In this document: in pieces, positions 16,758 through 24,700 of the stretch
Position numbering within the stretch: the stretch's first letter is position 1
Layout: each line of letters opens with the position of its first letter
Source of the DNA: an uncultured Bacilli bacterium
GTDB lineage: Bacteria; Bacillota_I; Bacilli_A; RF39; UBA660
Length of the DNA: 57,635 nt
Direction: 5' to 3'
Assembly (NCBI GenBank): GCA_944359055.1
Contig: CALVSO010000009.1
Location: 1-57,635, forward strand
Notes under the pieces: generated by a model
Database searches by the model: none
The model's input: only the letters and a program-made list of their open reading frames with translations
Told to the model about the DNA's origin: nothing
Translations under genes and position numbers: made by a program

Positions 16758-18413
16758 TTATTGTAGTACATATGGTGAATTTGGAGTACCTTCTCCAGTG
16801 GAAAAGGTTATTGTTGAAGTTCCTGACTTCAGATATATAACTGCACGAATGCCGTGACTGAGCGGCGGATTACTGTAGCTGAGGGTGCCATTGCTGTAGA
16901 CATCGCGAACGTAAGACGAACTATATCTATTCATTGTCCAATAATAAGCAGATACAAATGGATTTTCTATTGTATTTACATCTACAAATATTTTTGAGCC
17001 GGTTGTCACTTCTATATCATTTCCACTAAACATCTCTCCTACTGTTGGTAATCCGATACTTGCTGTTATTGTTGTACTTTGTGGTACTGCATAACTATTT
17101 CCACTTTCATACATTCCTACTCCATATGTTCCCATTGTTATATATTTACTATCTATATTTTCAATAAATCCATTTAAGACATTTGTATATATTAAATCAT
17201 TTGTTGTTATATTATAATTTGCATTATCTGCCCATTGACTTGTTGTTGGAAGTAATCCATTTAGTGCCACTTTAATACTATCGTTATCTTTACTTACTAC
17301 TCTAAATGTACACATATTATCATCTCCACAAGCATTATCACTTCCACTATATGGTACGTTGATATATTCTCCTACTTGGACATTATTTGTATTTGTTGCT
17401 TTATTGGCAATACGATAACTACTTGCAATGGTACCATCACTATCTTCGATAATTGTTATATCAGAAATTTTTATAACTGCACGAACGCCGTAACTACCCG
17501 ACGGACCACTGCCGTTGAGGTTGCCAATGTGGTTGACGTGGCGAACGTAAGACGAACTATGTCTATTTCCTAACCAAAAATAATCTTTTATATCTAAGAA
17601 AGAATCAGCCTCACCGGCTCTTTTATATTGGTCTTCATCTAATAATCCTACTTTTTGAGTTGTCGTAATTTCATCTACATCTGTATATATTCCTATATTA
17701 AATGTACTAGCTAATATATTATTTTGAATACTACTATTTAAACTATTCCAAAAATAGTCATTTAACCAAGTTTTTATATAACTTGATTCATATTCTTCTT
17801 TTGTTGTCCAAATAGAACTTGCCGGTTGTATTGCTGTTAATGGTTGTTGGGTAATTAAAGTTAATGTTTTAGCTTCTGTATCAAATTCTAATATCCTCCA
17901 TTGATGTCCTCCATACCATAAGAAATTGTTTGCTACTTCTTCATTTGTACCAGTATAATAATATAAATTAGGATTTGTTTCATCTTTTACTAATCCAACT
18001 TCATTTCCTTCTTGATATTGTTCTAATAATGTTGATATTAAATTCTTAATATAATCCAGTTCAAATTTAAAAGTTCCATTTTCTTGTTTAGTCACTTTAA
18101 CTACATCTTTACTATTAAAAACTGAATCATTATTAGGATTAACTGTATCAATACTTAAATATCCATTATTTATTAAATCCATAATATAAACATATTCAGT
18201 TGAGCCAATATTATCTAAACTAGAATATTCATCATAATTAGCCATAACATAATTTTCGGCTGCCATATATATACTATTTAAAGATTCTTGTTTTTTAGCT
18301 TCTTCACTATTTTTTATTGTATTATTTATAGATGGTAATATTATTAATAACATAGATGCCATAATAACTATAATAGCTAATAATTCTACCAAAGTAAATG
18401 CATTCTTCTTCAT
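16758..18413 (-). CDS. Prepilin-like protein with two variable lectin-type repeats
   Basis: A 551-residue protein with prepilin leader AFTLVELLAIIVIMASMLLI. Two homologous modules follow. The first ends DYFWLGNRHSSSYVRHV...GVRAVIKI, the second YYWTMNRYSSSYVRDV...GIRAVIYL. They resemble C-type-lectin folds whose last strand is the target of diversity-generating retroelements (DUF6273-like). The 96-bp cores (17472-17567 and 16836-16931) are about 80% identical with no gaps and are strikingly GC-rich, with NNC codons unlike the rest of the gene. Differences cluster in the middle, between identical flanks. The C-terminus GTPNSPYVL resembles the 577-residue prepilin paralogue. Probably a surface ligand-binding protein. 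No reverse transcriptase is in the window. Confidence 0.8.
   Translation of the reverse strand: MKKNAFTLVELLAIIVIMASMLLIILPSINNTIKNSEEAKKQESLNSIYMAAENYVMANYDEYSSLDNIGSTEYVYIMDLINNGYLSIDTVNPNNDSVFNSKDVVKVTKQENGTFKFELDYIKNLISTLLEQYQEGNEVGLVKDETNPNLYYYTGTNEEVANNFLWYGGHQWRILEFDTEAKTLTLITQQPLTAIQPASSIWTTKEEYESSYIKTWLNDYFWNSLNSSIQNNILASTFNIGIYTDVDEITTTQKVGLLDEDQYKRAGEADSFLDIKDYFWLGNRHSSSYVRHVNHIGNLNGSGPSGSYGVRAVIKISDITIIEDSDGTIASSYRIANKATNTNNVQVGEYINVPYSGSDNACGDDNMCTFRVVSKDNDSIKVALNGLLPTTSQWADNANYNITTNDLIYTNVLNGFIENIDSKYITMGTYGVGMYESGNSYAVPQSTTITASIGLPTVGEMFSGNDIEVTTGSKIFVDVNTIENPFVSAYYWTMNRYSSSYVRDVYSNGTLSYSNPPLSHGIRAVIYLKSGTSTITFSTGEGTPNSPYVLQ
16836..16931 (-). repeat. Variable repeat copy B
   Basis: The C-terminal 96-bp GC-rich repeat in the 551-residue prepilin-like gene. 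It is identical to copy A over its first 14 and most of its last 27 plus-strand bases, and differs at 19 scattered positions, no gaps. On the coding strand the differences sit mainly in AAC/TAC/CAC/AGC/GGC-type codons. Confidence 0.8.
17472..17567 (-). repeat. Variable repeat copy A
   Basis: The N-terminal-side 96-bp repeat, paired with the copy at 16836-16931 (77 of 96 positions identical). It encodes SSSYVRHV through GVRAVI. C-ending codons dominate, against the A/T-ending bias of the surrounding gene. Confidence 0.8.
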
Positions 18414-18500
18414 ATTATCACCACTTTAATTATAAAATATTTTATAAATTTAAGCAATATAATAATGTAAACAATTACAAAATTGTAACATTATTATTAT

Positions 18501-18528
18501 AAACAAAAAAAGTCAAATTATTGACTTA
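18501..18528 (-). terminator. Terminator at the end of the gap remnant
   Basis: AAGTCAA and TTGACTT form a 7-bp stem with a 4-base loop, followed on the minus strand by TTTTTTTGTTT. As in the intact gap gene, the stop codon lies inside the hairpin, but the stem sequence is different. Confidence 0.7.
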
Positions 18529-18685
18529 ATCCATTTAAATACTTAGCTGTTCTAACCATTTGATTAGAATATCCAATTTCATTATCATATCAAGCAACTA
18601 CTTTTACTAATTGTTTGCCGTCTACTTCTAACACATCAGTTAATAATCCATCAACTAACGCTCTACATGAAGAACCAATTATAAA
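18518..18685 (-). pseudogene. Duplicated 3' end of gap
   Basis: This segment repeats the last ~50 codons of the intact gap gene (20051-21055) at about 95% nucleotide identity over ~145 bp. In frame it would read SSCRALVDGLLTDVLEVDG and end KYLNGLSQ instead of KYLDSLK. The conserved Trp of VVAWYDNEMG has become TGA (18590-18592) and a conserved Gly is Arg. There is no start or catalytic part. Copy and original flank the DUF4143 ATPase gene as direct repeats. It may be the displaced original gap end left after an insertion. Confidence 0.88.
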
Positions 18686-18746
18686 ACTGGATTATTGCAA
18701 AATGTTAAAACCGCTAATTAAAACATATCAATTTAAATTATTATGA

Positions 18747-19934
18747 TTAAAATTCTTCTTTATTCAAAAAATCAATTAAATTTAAATGTATTATTCCATT
18801 TTTACTATAATCTAATTTGTCTAAAGTAATTAAATATTTAGGATAATTATCTTTTATTTCATCAAAAGCAGATAATTCTCTTTCATATGTATTTTCATCA
18901 GAAACAGTCAGTGATACTTGAATATATTTTATTTCATTTGCTCTCATTGCAACAAAATCTATTTCACCTTTTTTTGTTTTACCGATACAAACATCATAAC
19001 CAAATGTTAACAATTGATTATATACTATATTTTCAATAGCATAAGACTTGTTAATAAAAGATTTGTTATTTTTTATTTGAGCTAAACCTAAATCAGTTAA
19101 ATAATATTTGTTTAATGTTTTTAAAATTGCTTTACCATGAACATCATAGCGATAAATCTTTTGAATTAAAAAGCATTTACATAAGGCATCTAAATAAGAA
19201 TATAAAGTAGAATTTGATATTTCTCTTCCTTCATTTTTTAAGTATTTAATTATATTAGTACTCGAAAATTCTCTTCCTATAGTGTCTATTATATATTGCA
19301 AAATCAAATTAAACAAGTTAATATCTTGTAATTTCAATCTTTCAACAATGTCCCTTAATATAATTGAATCATAAACATTATACAAATAATTTTTAATACT
19401 TTCTTCATCATTAAATTCGAATCGGTTAGGTAATCCTCCCCATTTTAAATAATCTTCTAACACTTCCTCATTAATATTTAATAGTTGAGTTACTTCTTTA
19501 TAACACAACGGTTTTATTTTAAAAGTTACATATCTTCCTGATAATACTGTTGATAATTCACTAGCTAATAATTTACTATTAGATCCAGTTATAAATATGC
19601 TAACATTAGAAGAAGCACGTAAAGAGTTAATAACCTTTTCAAATTGAGGTACGTTTTGAATTTCGTCAAAAAATAAGTAATAAGTTTTATCATCTTTTAT
19701 TTTATCCTTTATAAATTTATTTAATTTTTTATAATCCAACAATTCTTCATATTCAATATATTCAAAATTTATATATATAATATGATCTTTAGAAATATTT
19801 GAGCTTTTTAATTCTTCAATAATTTGTTTTAATAAAACAGACTTACCACATCTCCTTATACCAACTAGAATTTTTATTAAATTACTATTATAAAAAGGCC
19901 TTATTTTTCTTAAATATATTTCTCTTTTCAACAT
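18747..19934 (-). CDS. AAA ATPase with C-terminal DUF4143 nuclease-like domain
   Basis: A 395-residue protein. The N-terminal ATPase has Walker A GIRRCGKSVLLKQ, Walker B YYLFFDEIQNV and sensor FITGSNSKLL. A winged-helix-like middle (FSSTNIIKYLKNEGREISNS) precedes the C-terminal DUF4143 part with the restriction-endonuclease-like core GEIDFVAMRANEIKYIQV. Members are common in gut anaerobes, often horizontally acquired; their function is unclear. The ATG at 19934 follows AAGGTGATG. It is flanked by direct repeats of the gap 3' end, and its upstream region has two palindromes, suggesting an acquired, possibly self-regulated cassette. Confidence 0.85.
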   Translation of the reverse strand: MLKREIYLRKIRPFYNSNLIKILVGIRRCGKSVLLKQIIEELKSSNISKDHIIYINFEYIEYEELLDYKKLNKFIKDKIKDDKTYYLFFDEIQNVPQFEKVINSLRASSNVSIFITGSNSKLLASELSTVLSGRYVTFKIKPLCYKEVTQLLNINEEVLEDYLKWGGLPNRFEFNDEESIKNYLYNVYDSIILRDIVERLKLQDINLFNLILQYIIDTIGREFSSTNIIKYLKNEGREISNSTLYSYLDALCKCFLIQKIYRYDVHGKAILKTLNKYYLTDLGLAQIKNNKSFINKSYAIENIVYNQLLTFGYDVCIGKTKKGEIDFVAMRANEIKYIQVSLTVSDENTYERELSAFDEIKDNYPKYLITLDKLDYSKNGIIHLNLIDFLNKEEF

Positions 19935-19980
19935 TTTTTCATCACCTTTTTTATTGTACATTAATTTGTAATTCTTGTCA

Positions 19981-20006
19981 AATTATTACGTTTAAACGTA
20001 ATAATT
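19981..20006. promoter_or_regulatory. 26-bp perfect palindrome upstream of the DUF4143 ATPase
   Basis: A perfect inverted repeat centred on ACGTTTAAACGT, 46 bp upstream of the ATPase start. Its core, TTACRTTTAAAYGTAA, recurs at 20026-20041. Likely operators, but a recombination site is possible because this is the edge of the suspected insertion. Confidence 0.65.
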
Positions 20007-20025
20007 ATTAAATCTCATACTATTA

Positions 20026-20041
20026 TTACATTTAAATGTAA
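20026..20041. promoter_or_regulatory. 16-bp palindrome, second operator-like copy
   Basis: TTACATTTAAATGTAA is perfectly palindromic and matches the core of the 26-bp palindrome at 19981-20006 with one symmetric change per arm. Centre-to-centre spacing is 40 bp, about four helical turns. It abuts the gap terminator. Confidence 0.6.
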
Positions 20042-20065
20042 AAAAGATAGTTATTTTAAACTATC
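20041..20065 (-). terminator. Terminator overlapping the gap stop codon
   Basis: On the minus strand GATAGTT and AACTATC form the stem, followed by TTTTT. The last gap codons and the TAA lie inside the hairpin. Confidence 0.75.
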
Positions 20066-21055
20066 TAAATACTTAGCTGTTCTAACCATTTGATTAGAAT
20101 ATCCCATTTCATTATCATACCAAGCAACAACTTTTACTAATTGTTTGCCGTCTACTTCTAATACATCAGTTAATAATCCATCAACTAACGCTCCACATGA
20201 AGAACCAATTATATCACTTGATACTACTGGATCGAATGTAAATGTTAAAGTTTCATTACAATTATTCATTAAAGCATTATTAATTTCTTCAACTGTTACA
20301 TTTTTACTTAATTCTAAAGTTAAATCAACTACAGAACCAGTTGGAGTAGGTACACGTAAAGCACTACCATCTAATTTACCTTTTAAAGCAGGTATTACTA
20401 AGCCTAAAGCAGAAGCTGCTCCAGTACTAGATGGAATAATATTCATAGCACCTGCTCTACCACGACGTGCTTTAATACCTTTTTTATGAGCCACATCTAA
20501 TATAACTTGATCATTAGTATAAGCATGCACTGTTGTCATATAACCTTTAACAATACCAAATTTATTATTAATAACATTAGCTACTGGAGCCAAGCAGTTA
20601 GTTGTACAAGAAGCAGCTGAAATAACTTTTTCAGTTCCATCTAATGTTTCATGGTTTACATTATAAACTATTGTCTTCATATCACCTTTACCAGGAGCTG
20701 AAATTATTACATGTTTAGCACCTGCTTCAATATGTTTATAGGCATCTTCATATTTAACAAATTTACCAGTACATTCAAATACTTGATCGATTCCTAATTC
20801 ACCCCATGGTAAATTAGTAGGATCTGTTTCTTTAAATATTTTAATTTTTCTTCCAGAAACAATAATATTATTTTCATCAAAATCTATTTCATCTAATTTA
20901 TAATTTCTATGATTACTGTCATATTTCAATAAATAAGCAAGTTGTTCAGCATCAGTTAAATCATTGATTGCTACAACTTCAATATTAGGATCTTCCTCCA
21001 TAATTCTAAATACTAATCTTCCAATTCTTCCAAAACCATTAATTGCTACTTTCAT
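20051..21055 (-). CDS. gap: Glyceraldehyde-3-phosphate dehydrogenase
   Basis: A 334-residue glycolytic dehydrogenase. It has the Rossmann motif NGFGRIGRLVFR, INDLTDAEQLAYLLKYDS, the catalytic Cys in SAASCTTNCLAP, and the C-terminal KVVAWYDNEMGYSNQMV. The length is normal. The ATG at 21055 follows AAGGGTG. It starts 16 bp after the nucleoside-kinase gene with no terminator, so the two form an operon. Its 3' end has a near-identical degenerate copy 1.5 kb downstream (18518-18685), so this 3' end may itself have come in with the inserted DNA. Confidence 0.96.
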   Translation of the reverse strand: MKVAINGFGRIGRLVFRIMEEDPNIEVVAINDLTDAEQLAYLLKYDSNHRNYKLDEIDFDENNIIVSGRKIKIFKETDPTNLPWGELGIDQVFECTGKFVKYEDAYKHIEAGAKHVIISAPGKGDMKTIVYNVNHETLDGTEKVISAASCTTNCLAPVANVINNKFGIVKGYMTTVHAYTNDQVILDVAHKKGIKARRGRAGAMNIIPSSTGAASALGLVIPALKGKLDGSALRVPTPTGSVVDLTLELSKNVTVEEINNALMNNCNETLTFTFDPVVSSDIIGSSCGALVDGLLTDVLEVDGKQLVKVVAWYDNEMGYSNQMVRTAKYLDSLK

Positions 21056-21071
21056 TATTATCACCCTTTCT

Positions 21072-22733
21072 TTAATGGAAACAACTTCCACCAATAAATT
21101 CTCTTAATACTGATTCTTTTGGAACATCATCCGAAGGAATTGGTAAAAAATTCCTTAAAAAATTAATTAATCTTATTGCTTCTGGATAAACTTCATCATC
21201 CTCATTAACCGAAAATAATAAAGGCTCTGCATAAGTTTTTAAAACACCCAACTCATATATTAAAGCAGAATTAATAATCATATCCGCTTGATTTTGATAT
21301 GGAAAAACATATTGTTCTTCTCCTTCTAATATATTTTTCCAATTTCTTAAAGTATCAGCAGCATTCCATCCACGATACTTATTATCTCTTATAATTCTTC
21401 TTAACCTTCTTGTATCAGATGTATGAATTCGATTATGATTATCAATATTTAATTGTGTTAATGGACTAATATAAATTTTAAATTTATTTGAATCATCTAT
21501 TGCTAAAGTAAGTTCAGGATTTAACGCATGTAATCCTTCAATAATAACAATATCATTTTCTCCTAATTGTAAAGTTCTTCCTTTATATTCTCTTTCTCCT
21601 AAAACAAAATTATATTCAGGCATTAAAACCTTTTCACCTGCTAATAATTTTAATAAATGCTTATTAAATAAATCGGTATCTACAGCTCTTAATGACTCAA
21701 AATCATAATCCCCATTAGCTTTTTTAGGTGTATCAACTCGATTTAAGAAATAATCATCCGTTGAAATACTATGAGTTTTAAATCCTCTTGCTTTTAAATA
21801 AACTTCTAATTTTCTAGCTGTTGTTGTTTTACCACTTGAAGAAGGACCAGCTAATAAAACGATTTTAACTTTATTTTTCTTATTATAAATAATATCAGCA
21901 GTTTTAGCTAATTGACTATTATAATTAGCTTCCGCTAATTGAATAACATCATTATATTTACCTAAAGATACAATTTTATTTAAATCAGCAGCATTAGATA
22001 TACCTACTGTTTTACCCATATTAGTATAATCTAAAAATGCATCAAATAACATTTTATGATGAGAATAATCATCTGTGTATTTTGGATTATTAACCGTTGG
22101 ATAACTTAAAACGAATCCATTATCTTTAATATAAGTTAATTTAAATTCATCTAACACTCTTGTACTATAAGGCATTTCACTAAAAAAATAATCATAATAT
22201 TCATCTAATCGATACAAATTAATATAAGTATTACTTATATATTTGAACACATCAACTTTGTCAAATTGTTTTTTCTTTTTAAAGAAATTCATAGCATCTT
22301 TTCTAGAAACACTTAACTTAATAAAATTATAATCTTGTTTAACTAATTCTTCCATCTTAGATTCAATTTGTTTAATTATATCTTTATTAATTTCTTTATT
22401 AACCATTTCACAATAAACACCTTTATCGATAGAATGTTGAATAATAACTTCCGCATCATTACCTAATACTTTTTTTATAGCTACAATCATTAAAAAATGG
22501 ACACCATGAGAATATACAGTATGACCGAAAGTAGAACTTCGATCATAAAAATCAATTGAACATTTTTTAGTTATATTATAAGCTAATTCTTCAATAACAT
22601 TATCAACCTTAGCTATCAAAATAGGATAATTATATCTACTTTGAAAACTATGCGCTATTTCTGATAATGGAGTATTTTCAGGATATTCTTTAATTAATCC
22701 CTCTTTATACTCTACTCTAACCATTTTATCCAT
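21072..22733 (-). CDS. Uridine kinase-like nucleoside kinase with TGS/tRNA-synthetase-type N-terminus
   Basis: A 553-residue protein of the 'nucleoside kinase' family. Residues 1-60 look like a TGS domain. Residues 60-220 resemble the threonyl-tRNA synthetase editing region (FGHTVYSHGVHFLMIVAIKK). From about 280 there is a uridine-kinase fold with P-loop LLAGPSSSGKTTTARKLEVY, FLNRVDTPKKANGDYDFESL and the Arg-rich TRRLRRIIRD. The likely reaction is phosphorylation of a nucleoside, but the substrate is unproven. The start at 22733 has AAAGGA. It shares the upstream region with divergent clpP and precedes gap. Confidence 0.9.
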   Translation of the reverse strand: MDKMVRVEYKEGLIKEYPENTPLSEIAHSFQSRYNYPILIAKVDNVIEELAYNITKKCSIDFYDRSSTFGHTVYSHGVHFLMIVAIKKVLGNDAEVIIQHSIDKGVYCEMVNKEINKDIIKQIESKMEELVKQDYNFIKLSVSRKDAMNFFKKKKQFDKVDVFKYISNTYINLYRLDEYYDYFFSEMPYSTRVLDEFKLTYIKDNGFVLSYPTVNNPKYTDDYSHHKMLFDAFLDYTNMGKTVGISNAADLNKIVSLGKYNDVIQLAEANYNSQLAKTADIIYNKKNKVKIVLLAGPSSSGKTTTARKLEVYLKARGFKTHSISTDDYFLNRVDTPKKANGDYDFESLRAVDTDLFNKHLLKLLAGEKVLMPEYNFVLGEREYKGRTLQLGENDIVIIEGLHALNPELTLAIDDSNKFKIYISPLTQLNIDNHNRIHTSDTRRLRRIIRDNKYRGWNAADTLRNWKNILEGEEQYVFPYQNQADMIINSALIYELGVLKTYAEPLLFSVNEDDEVYPEAIRLINFLRNFLPIPSDDVPKESVLREFIGGSCFH

Positions 22734-22845
22734 AATATCATTCCTTTATTCTTATTAATTATATCAAAAAAAAAATATTTTGTCATTTTTTTTATTGAAT
22801 AAATTTTGACTTTACAAACTATTATATTAAATAGGAGATGATTTT

Positions 22846-23412
22846 ATGCTTATACCAACAATTATTGAAAAAAGTAGTAACGGAGAAAAAGTTTACGATA
22901 TTTATTCTAGATTATTAAAAGATAGAATAATTATTTTAACTGGAGAAATTGATGATAATACTGCCAATGTTGTAGTTGCTCAATTATTATATTTAGATAG
23001 CATAAACAATAATGATATTAGTTTATACATAAATAGCCCAGGGGGAAGCATTACCGCTGGGATGGCTATTTATGACACTATGAATTTTATAAAAAGTGAT
23101 GTATCAACTATTTGTTTAGGAATGGCTGCTTCAATGGGAGCATTCTTGTTATCGAGTGGAACTAAAGGAAAAAGATATTGTTTGCCTAATAGCGAAGTCA
23201 TGATACATCAACCCTTAGGAGGAGCAAGTGGGCAAGCAACCGAAATTAAAATAGCAGCAGAACACATTTTAAAAATAAAAGATAAATTAAACAAAATTTT
23301 AGCTTCTAACACTAATAAAGATATCAAAACTATCGAAATTGACACAGAAAGAGATAACTATTTATCTAGTGAAGAAGCATTACAATATGGTCTAATTGAC
23401 CAAATATTATAG
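22846..23412 (+). CDS. clpP: ATP-dependent Clp protease proteolytic subunit
   Basis: A 188-residue serine protease that degrades unfolded or tagged proteins with Clp ATPases. The catalytic triad is Ser96 (GMAASMGAF), His121 (MIHQPLGG) and Asp170 (DTERDNYL). The oxyanion loop SPGGS is present. The ribosome binding site is AGGAGATG. A TTGACT at 22806-22811 may be part of its promoter, but I could not fix a -10 with confidence or recognise a full CtsR operator. It ends against a SASP gene with a shared terminator. A partner AAA+ (ClpX/ClpC) is not in the window. Confidence 0.95.
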   Translation: MLIPTIIEKSSNGEKVYDIYSRLLKDRIIILTGEIDDNTANVVVAQLLYLDSINNNDISLYINSPGGSITAGMAIYDTMNFIKSDVSTICLGMAASMGAFLLSSGTKGKRYCLPNSEVMIHQPLGGASGQATEIKIAAEHILKIKDKLNKILASNTNKDIKTIEIDTERDNYLSSEEALQYGLIDQIL

Positions 23413-23436
23413 AGAAGATTATCCTTCTCTATTTGT
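23410..23436 (+). terminator. Terminator between convergent clpP and SASP gene
   Basis: TAGAGAAG and CTTCTCTA form an 8-bp stem with a 6-base loop and a T-rich tail on the plus strand. The clpP stop is in the stem and the SASP stop overlaps the loop. Confidence 0.65.
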
Positions 23437-23610
23437 TTTACAATAATATTGTTCACCTAATTCGACTAACCTTTTAGTCATTTCTCCACCAACAGTGCCG
23501 TTTAATCTAGAAGTTTGATCAGCACCTAAAGTAATACCTAACTCTCTAGCAATTTCATATTTTAAATTTTCTAGAGATTTTTTACTACCTGAAACTACTA
23601 ATTTATTCAT
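23419..23610 (-). CDS. Alpha/beta-type small acid-soluble spore protein
   Basis: A 63-residue SASP, which coats spore DNA and protects it from UV and heat until germination. It has the GPR-cleavage-region pattern NLKYEIARELGI and the DNA-binding motif TSRLNGTVGGEMTKRLVELGE. The C-terminal tail YYCKTNREG is atypical, and its Cys is unusual. AAGGTGGTG precedes the ATG. The upstream region contains CATAATA, compatible with a sigma-G -10, but no clear -35. It is one of two SASP genes bracketing an unknown plus-strand gene. Confidence 0.95.
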   Translation of the reverse strand: MNKLVVSGSKKSLENLKYEIARELGITLGADQTSRLNGTVGGEMTKRLVELGEQYYCKTNREG

Positions 23611-23681
23611 TTTATCACCACCTTACATTATTATTATGGATAGTATATTTAATAAAATAAGTGGATAATTATACCTTTAAC

Positions 23682-23710
23682 TTGACAATATTAAGTATTC
23701 GTTATATTAT
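23682..23710 (+). promoter_or_regulatory. Sigma-A-like promoter of the gene between the SASPs
   Basis: TTGACA (23682-23687) and TATTAT (23705-23710) with a 17-bp spacer, 16 bp before the ATG at 23726, with GGTGATAG as ribosome binding site. It implies vegetative rather than forespore transcription. Confidence 0.65.
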
Positions 23711-23725
23711 TTTTTTGGTGATAGT

Positions 23726-24412
23726 ATGAATTTTTTTAAAAAAACTAAAGAAATTTCAAAAATCAAAGAAATTTTAAAAAAATTTAAAACACTAGAAAAT
23801 GACAATTATTTTGATTTATTAAAAACTAATTATATAAAATTATTAATAAATCAAACAGTAGAAAAAAGTATTAATGAAGGTAATTCTTTTTATATTCAAA
23901 ACTTATTTAATATTATTGAAAGCTGGAATTCAATAAGACCAATTCCTATAGAAACAGGAAAGTGGTTTGAAAGTTTAATTGGAAATAATGATTCATATAT
24001 TGGAATTCATAAAACTGGCGGATGCGGTAAAATAAGCACTAATAATAATACATTTTTACAAAATATTTTTAATATTGGTTTATATATAACAGGTGATTTA
24101 TTAAGTGGAATAGCTAAAGATAAAGAATATATTCCACTCACAAAAAATATTACTCCAATAATTAATATTTTAGATTTAATTATATATATAAAATCTTCTT
24201 ATAAAAATTCAACAGGCTCTATAATAACTTCAATACCAAATAAATATGTTGATTCAAATTATAGAGTAATTCCAGGCTGTGAAGAAAAAATATATACATA
24301 CATTAATGGACAACTAGCATTAAAACCTGAATATATTGTGGGATTTATAACATATGATAATAATTTATGTGAAACAATTTTAAAAGAAGATTTTTTATAC
24401 AAAAACAGATAG
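23726..24412 (+). CDS. Unknown protein between two SASP genes, possible ADP-ribosyltransferase fold
   Basis: A 228-residue soluble protein that I cannot assign to a family with confidence. The first 35 residues are Lys-rich and helical. YIGIHKTGGCGK, then GSIITSIPNKYVDSN and LALKPEYIVGFITY, are spaced like the core strands of small ADP-ribosyltransferase-type toxins, where a His motif is followed by 'IP..Y.d' and 'pPeyI.G.I'. This is a weak resemblance, not a proven catalytic site. It has its own vegetative-type promoter and is convergent with a SASP gene at its 3' end. There is no signal peptide or membrane segment. Confidence 0.7.
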   Translation: MNFFKKTKEISKIKEILKKFKTLENDNYFDLLKTNYIKLLINQTVEKSINEGNSFYIQNLFNIIESWNSIRPIPIETGKWFESLIGNNDSYIGIHKTGGCGKISTNNNTFLQNIFNIGLYITGDLLSGIAKDKEYIPLTKNITPIINILDLIIYIKSSYKNSTGSIITSIPNKYVDSNYRVIPGCEEKIYTYINGQLALKPEYIVGFITYDNNLCETILKEDFLYKNR

Positions 24413-24432
24413 CTTATGCTATCTATTTTAAT
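24407..24432 (+). terminator. Shared terminator between convergent genes
   Basis: AGATAGC and GCTATCT pair across a 4-base loop, followed by ATTTTAATT. It spans the stop of the 228-residue gene and abuts the stop of the second SASP gene. Confidence 0.6.
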
Positions 24433-24635
24433 TATTTAGCTTGGTAACCACCTAAGTTTTGTTGTCCCATTTGAACTAATCTCTTAGTGATTTCTCCACC
24501 TACTGTACCATTAGCACGGCTTGTAGCATCTGGTCCTAAGTTAACACCAAATTCGCTAGCTATTTCATATTTCATTTTATCGATAGCTTGTTTAGCTCCT
24601 GGTACTACTAATTTACCTGTAGATTTGTTATTCAT
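24432..24635 (-). CDS. Alpha/beta-type small acid-soluble spore protein
   Basis: A 67-residue SASP with the full family pattern: [20 protein letters not shown] (including the germination-protease site) and [20 protein letters not shown]. It binds and protects spore DNA. The ATG at 24635 has a very strong GGAGGTGA; an upstream start would mask it. CATGATA upstream fits a sigma-G -10, with only a poor -35. It lies next to thiI, as sspA does in B. subtilis. Confidence 0.96.
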   Translation of the reverse strand: MNNKSTGKLVVPGAKQAIDKMKYEIASEFGVNLGPDATSRANGTVGGEITKRLVQMGQQNLGGYQAK

Positions 24636-24700
24636 TATTCTCACCTCCGTACATTAATATCATGCACGGAATATTTCAAAATATTACTGGAAAAAAATGG

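Noticed and set aside
18590..18592. TGA at a conserved Trp position in the gap copy, hinting at the mycoplasma genetic code.
   Set aside because: The intact gap has TGG there, other genes use TGA as a real stop (for example pgk with its ATGA overlap), and the copy has no start.
22740..22845. CtsR operator upstream of clpP.
   Set aside because: One half-site-like AGTCAAA is present, but the second half matches poorly, so it was not listed.
23611..24700. Sigma-G promoters for the two SASP genes.
   Set aside because: CAT-type -10 matches exist, but no acceptable -35 at 17-18 bp, so they are mentioned only within the gene entries.
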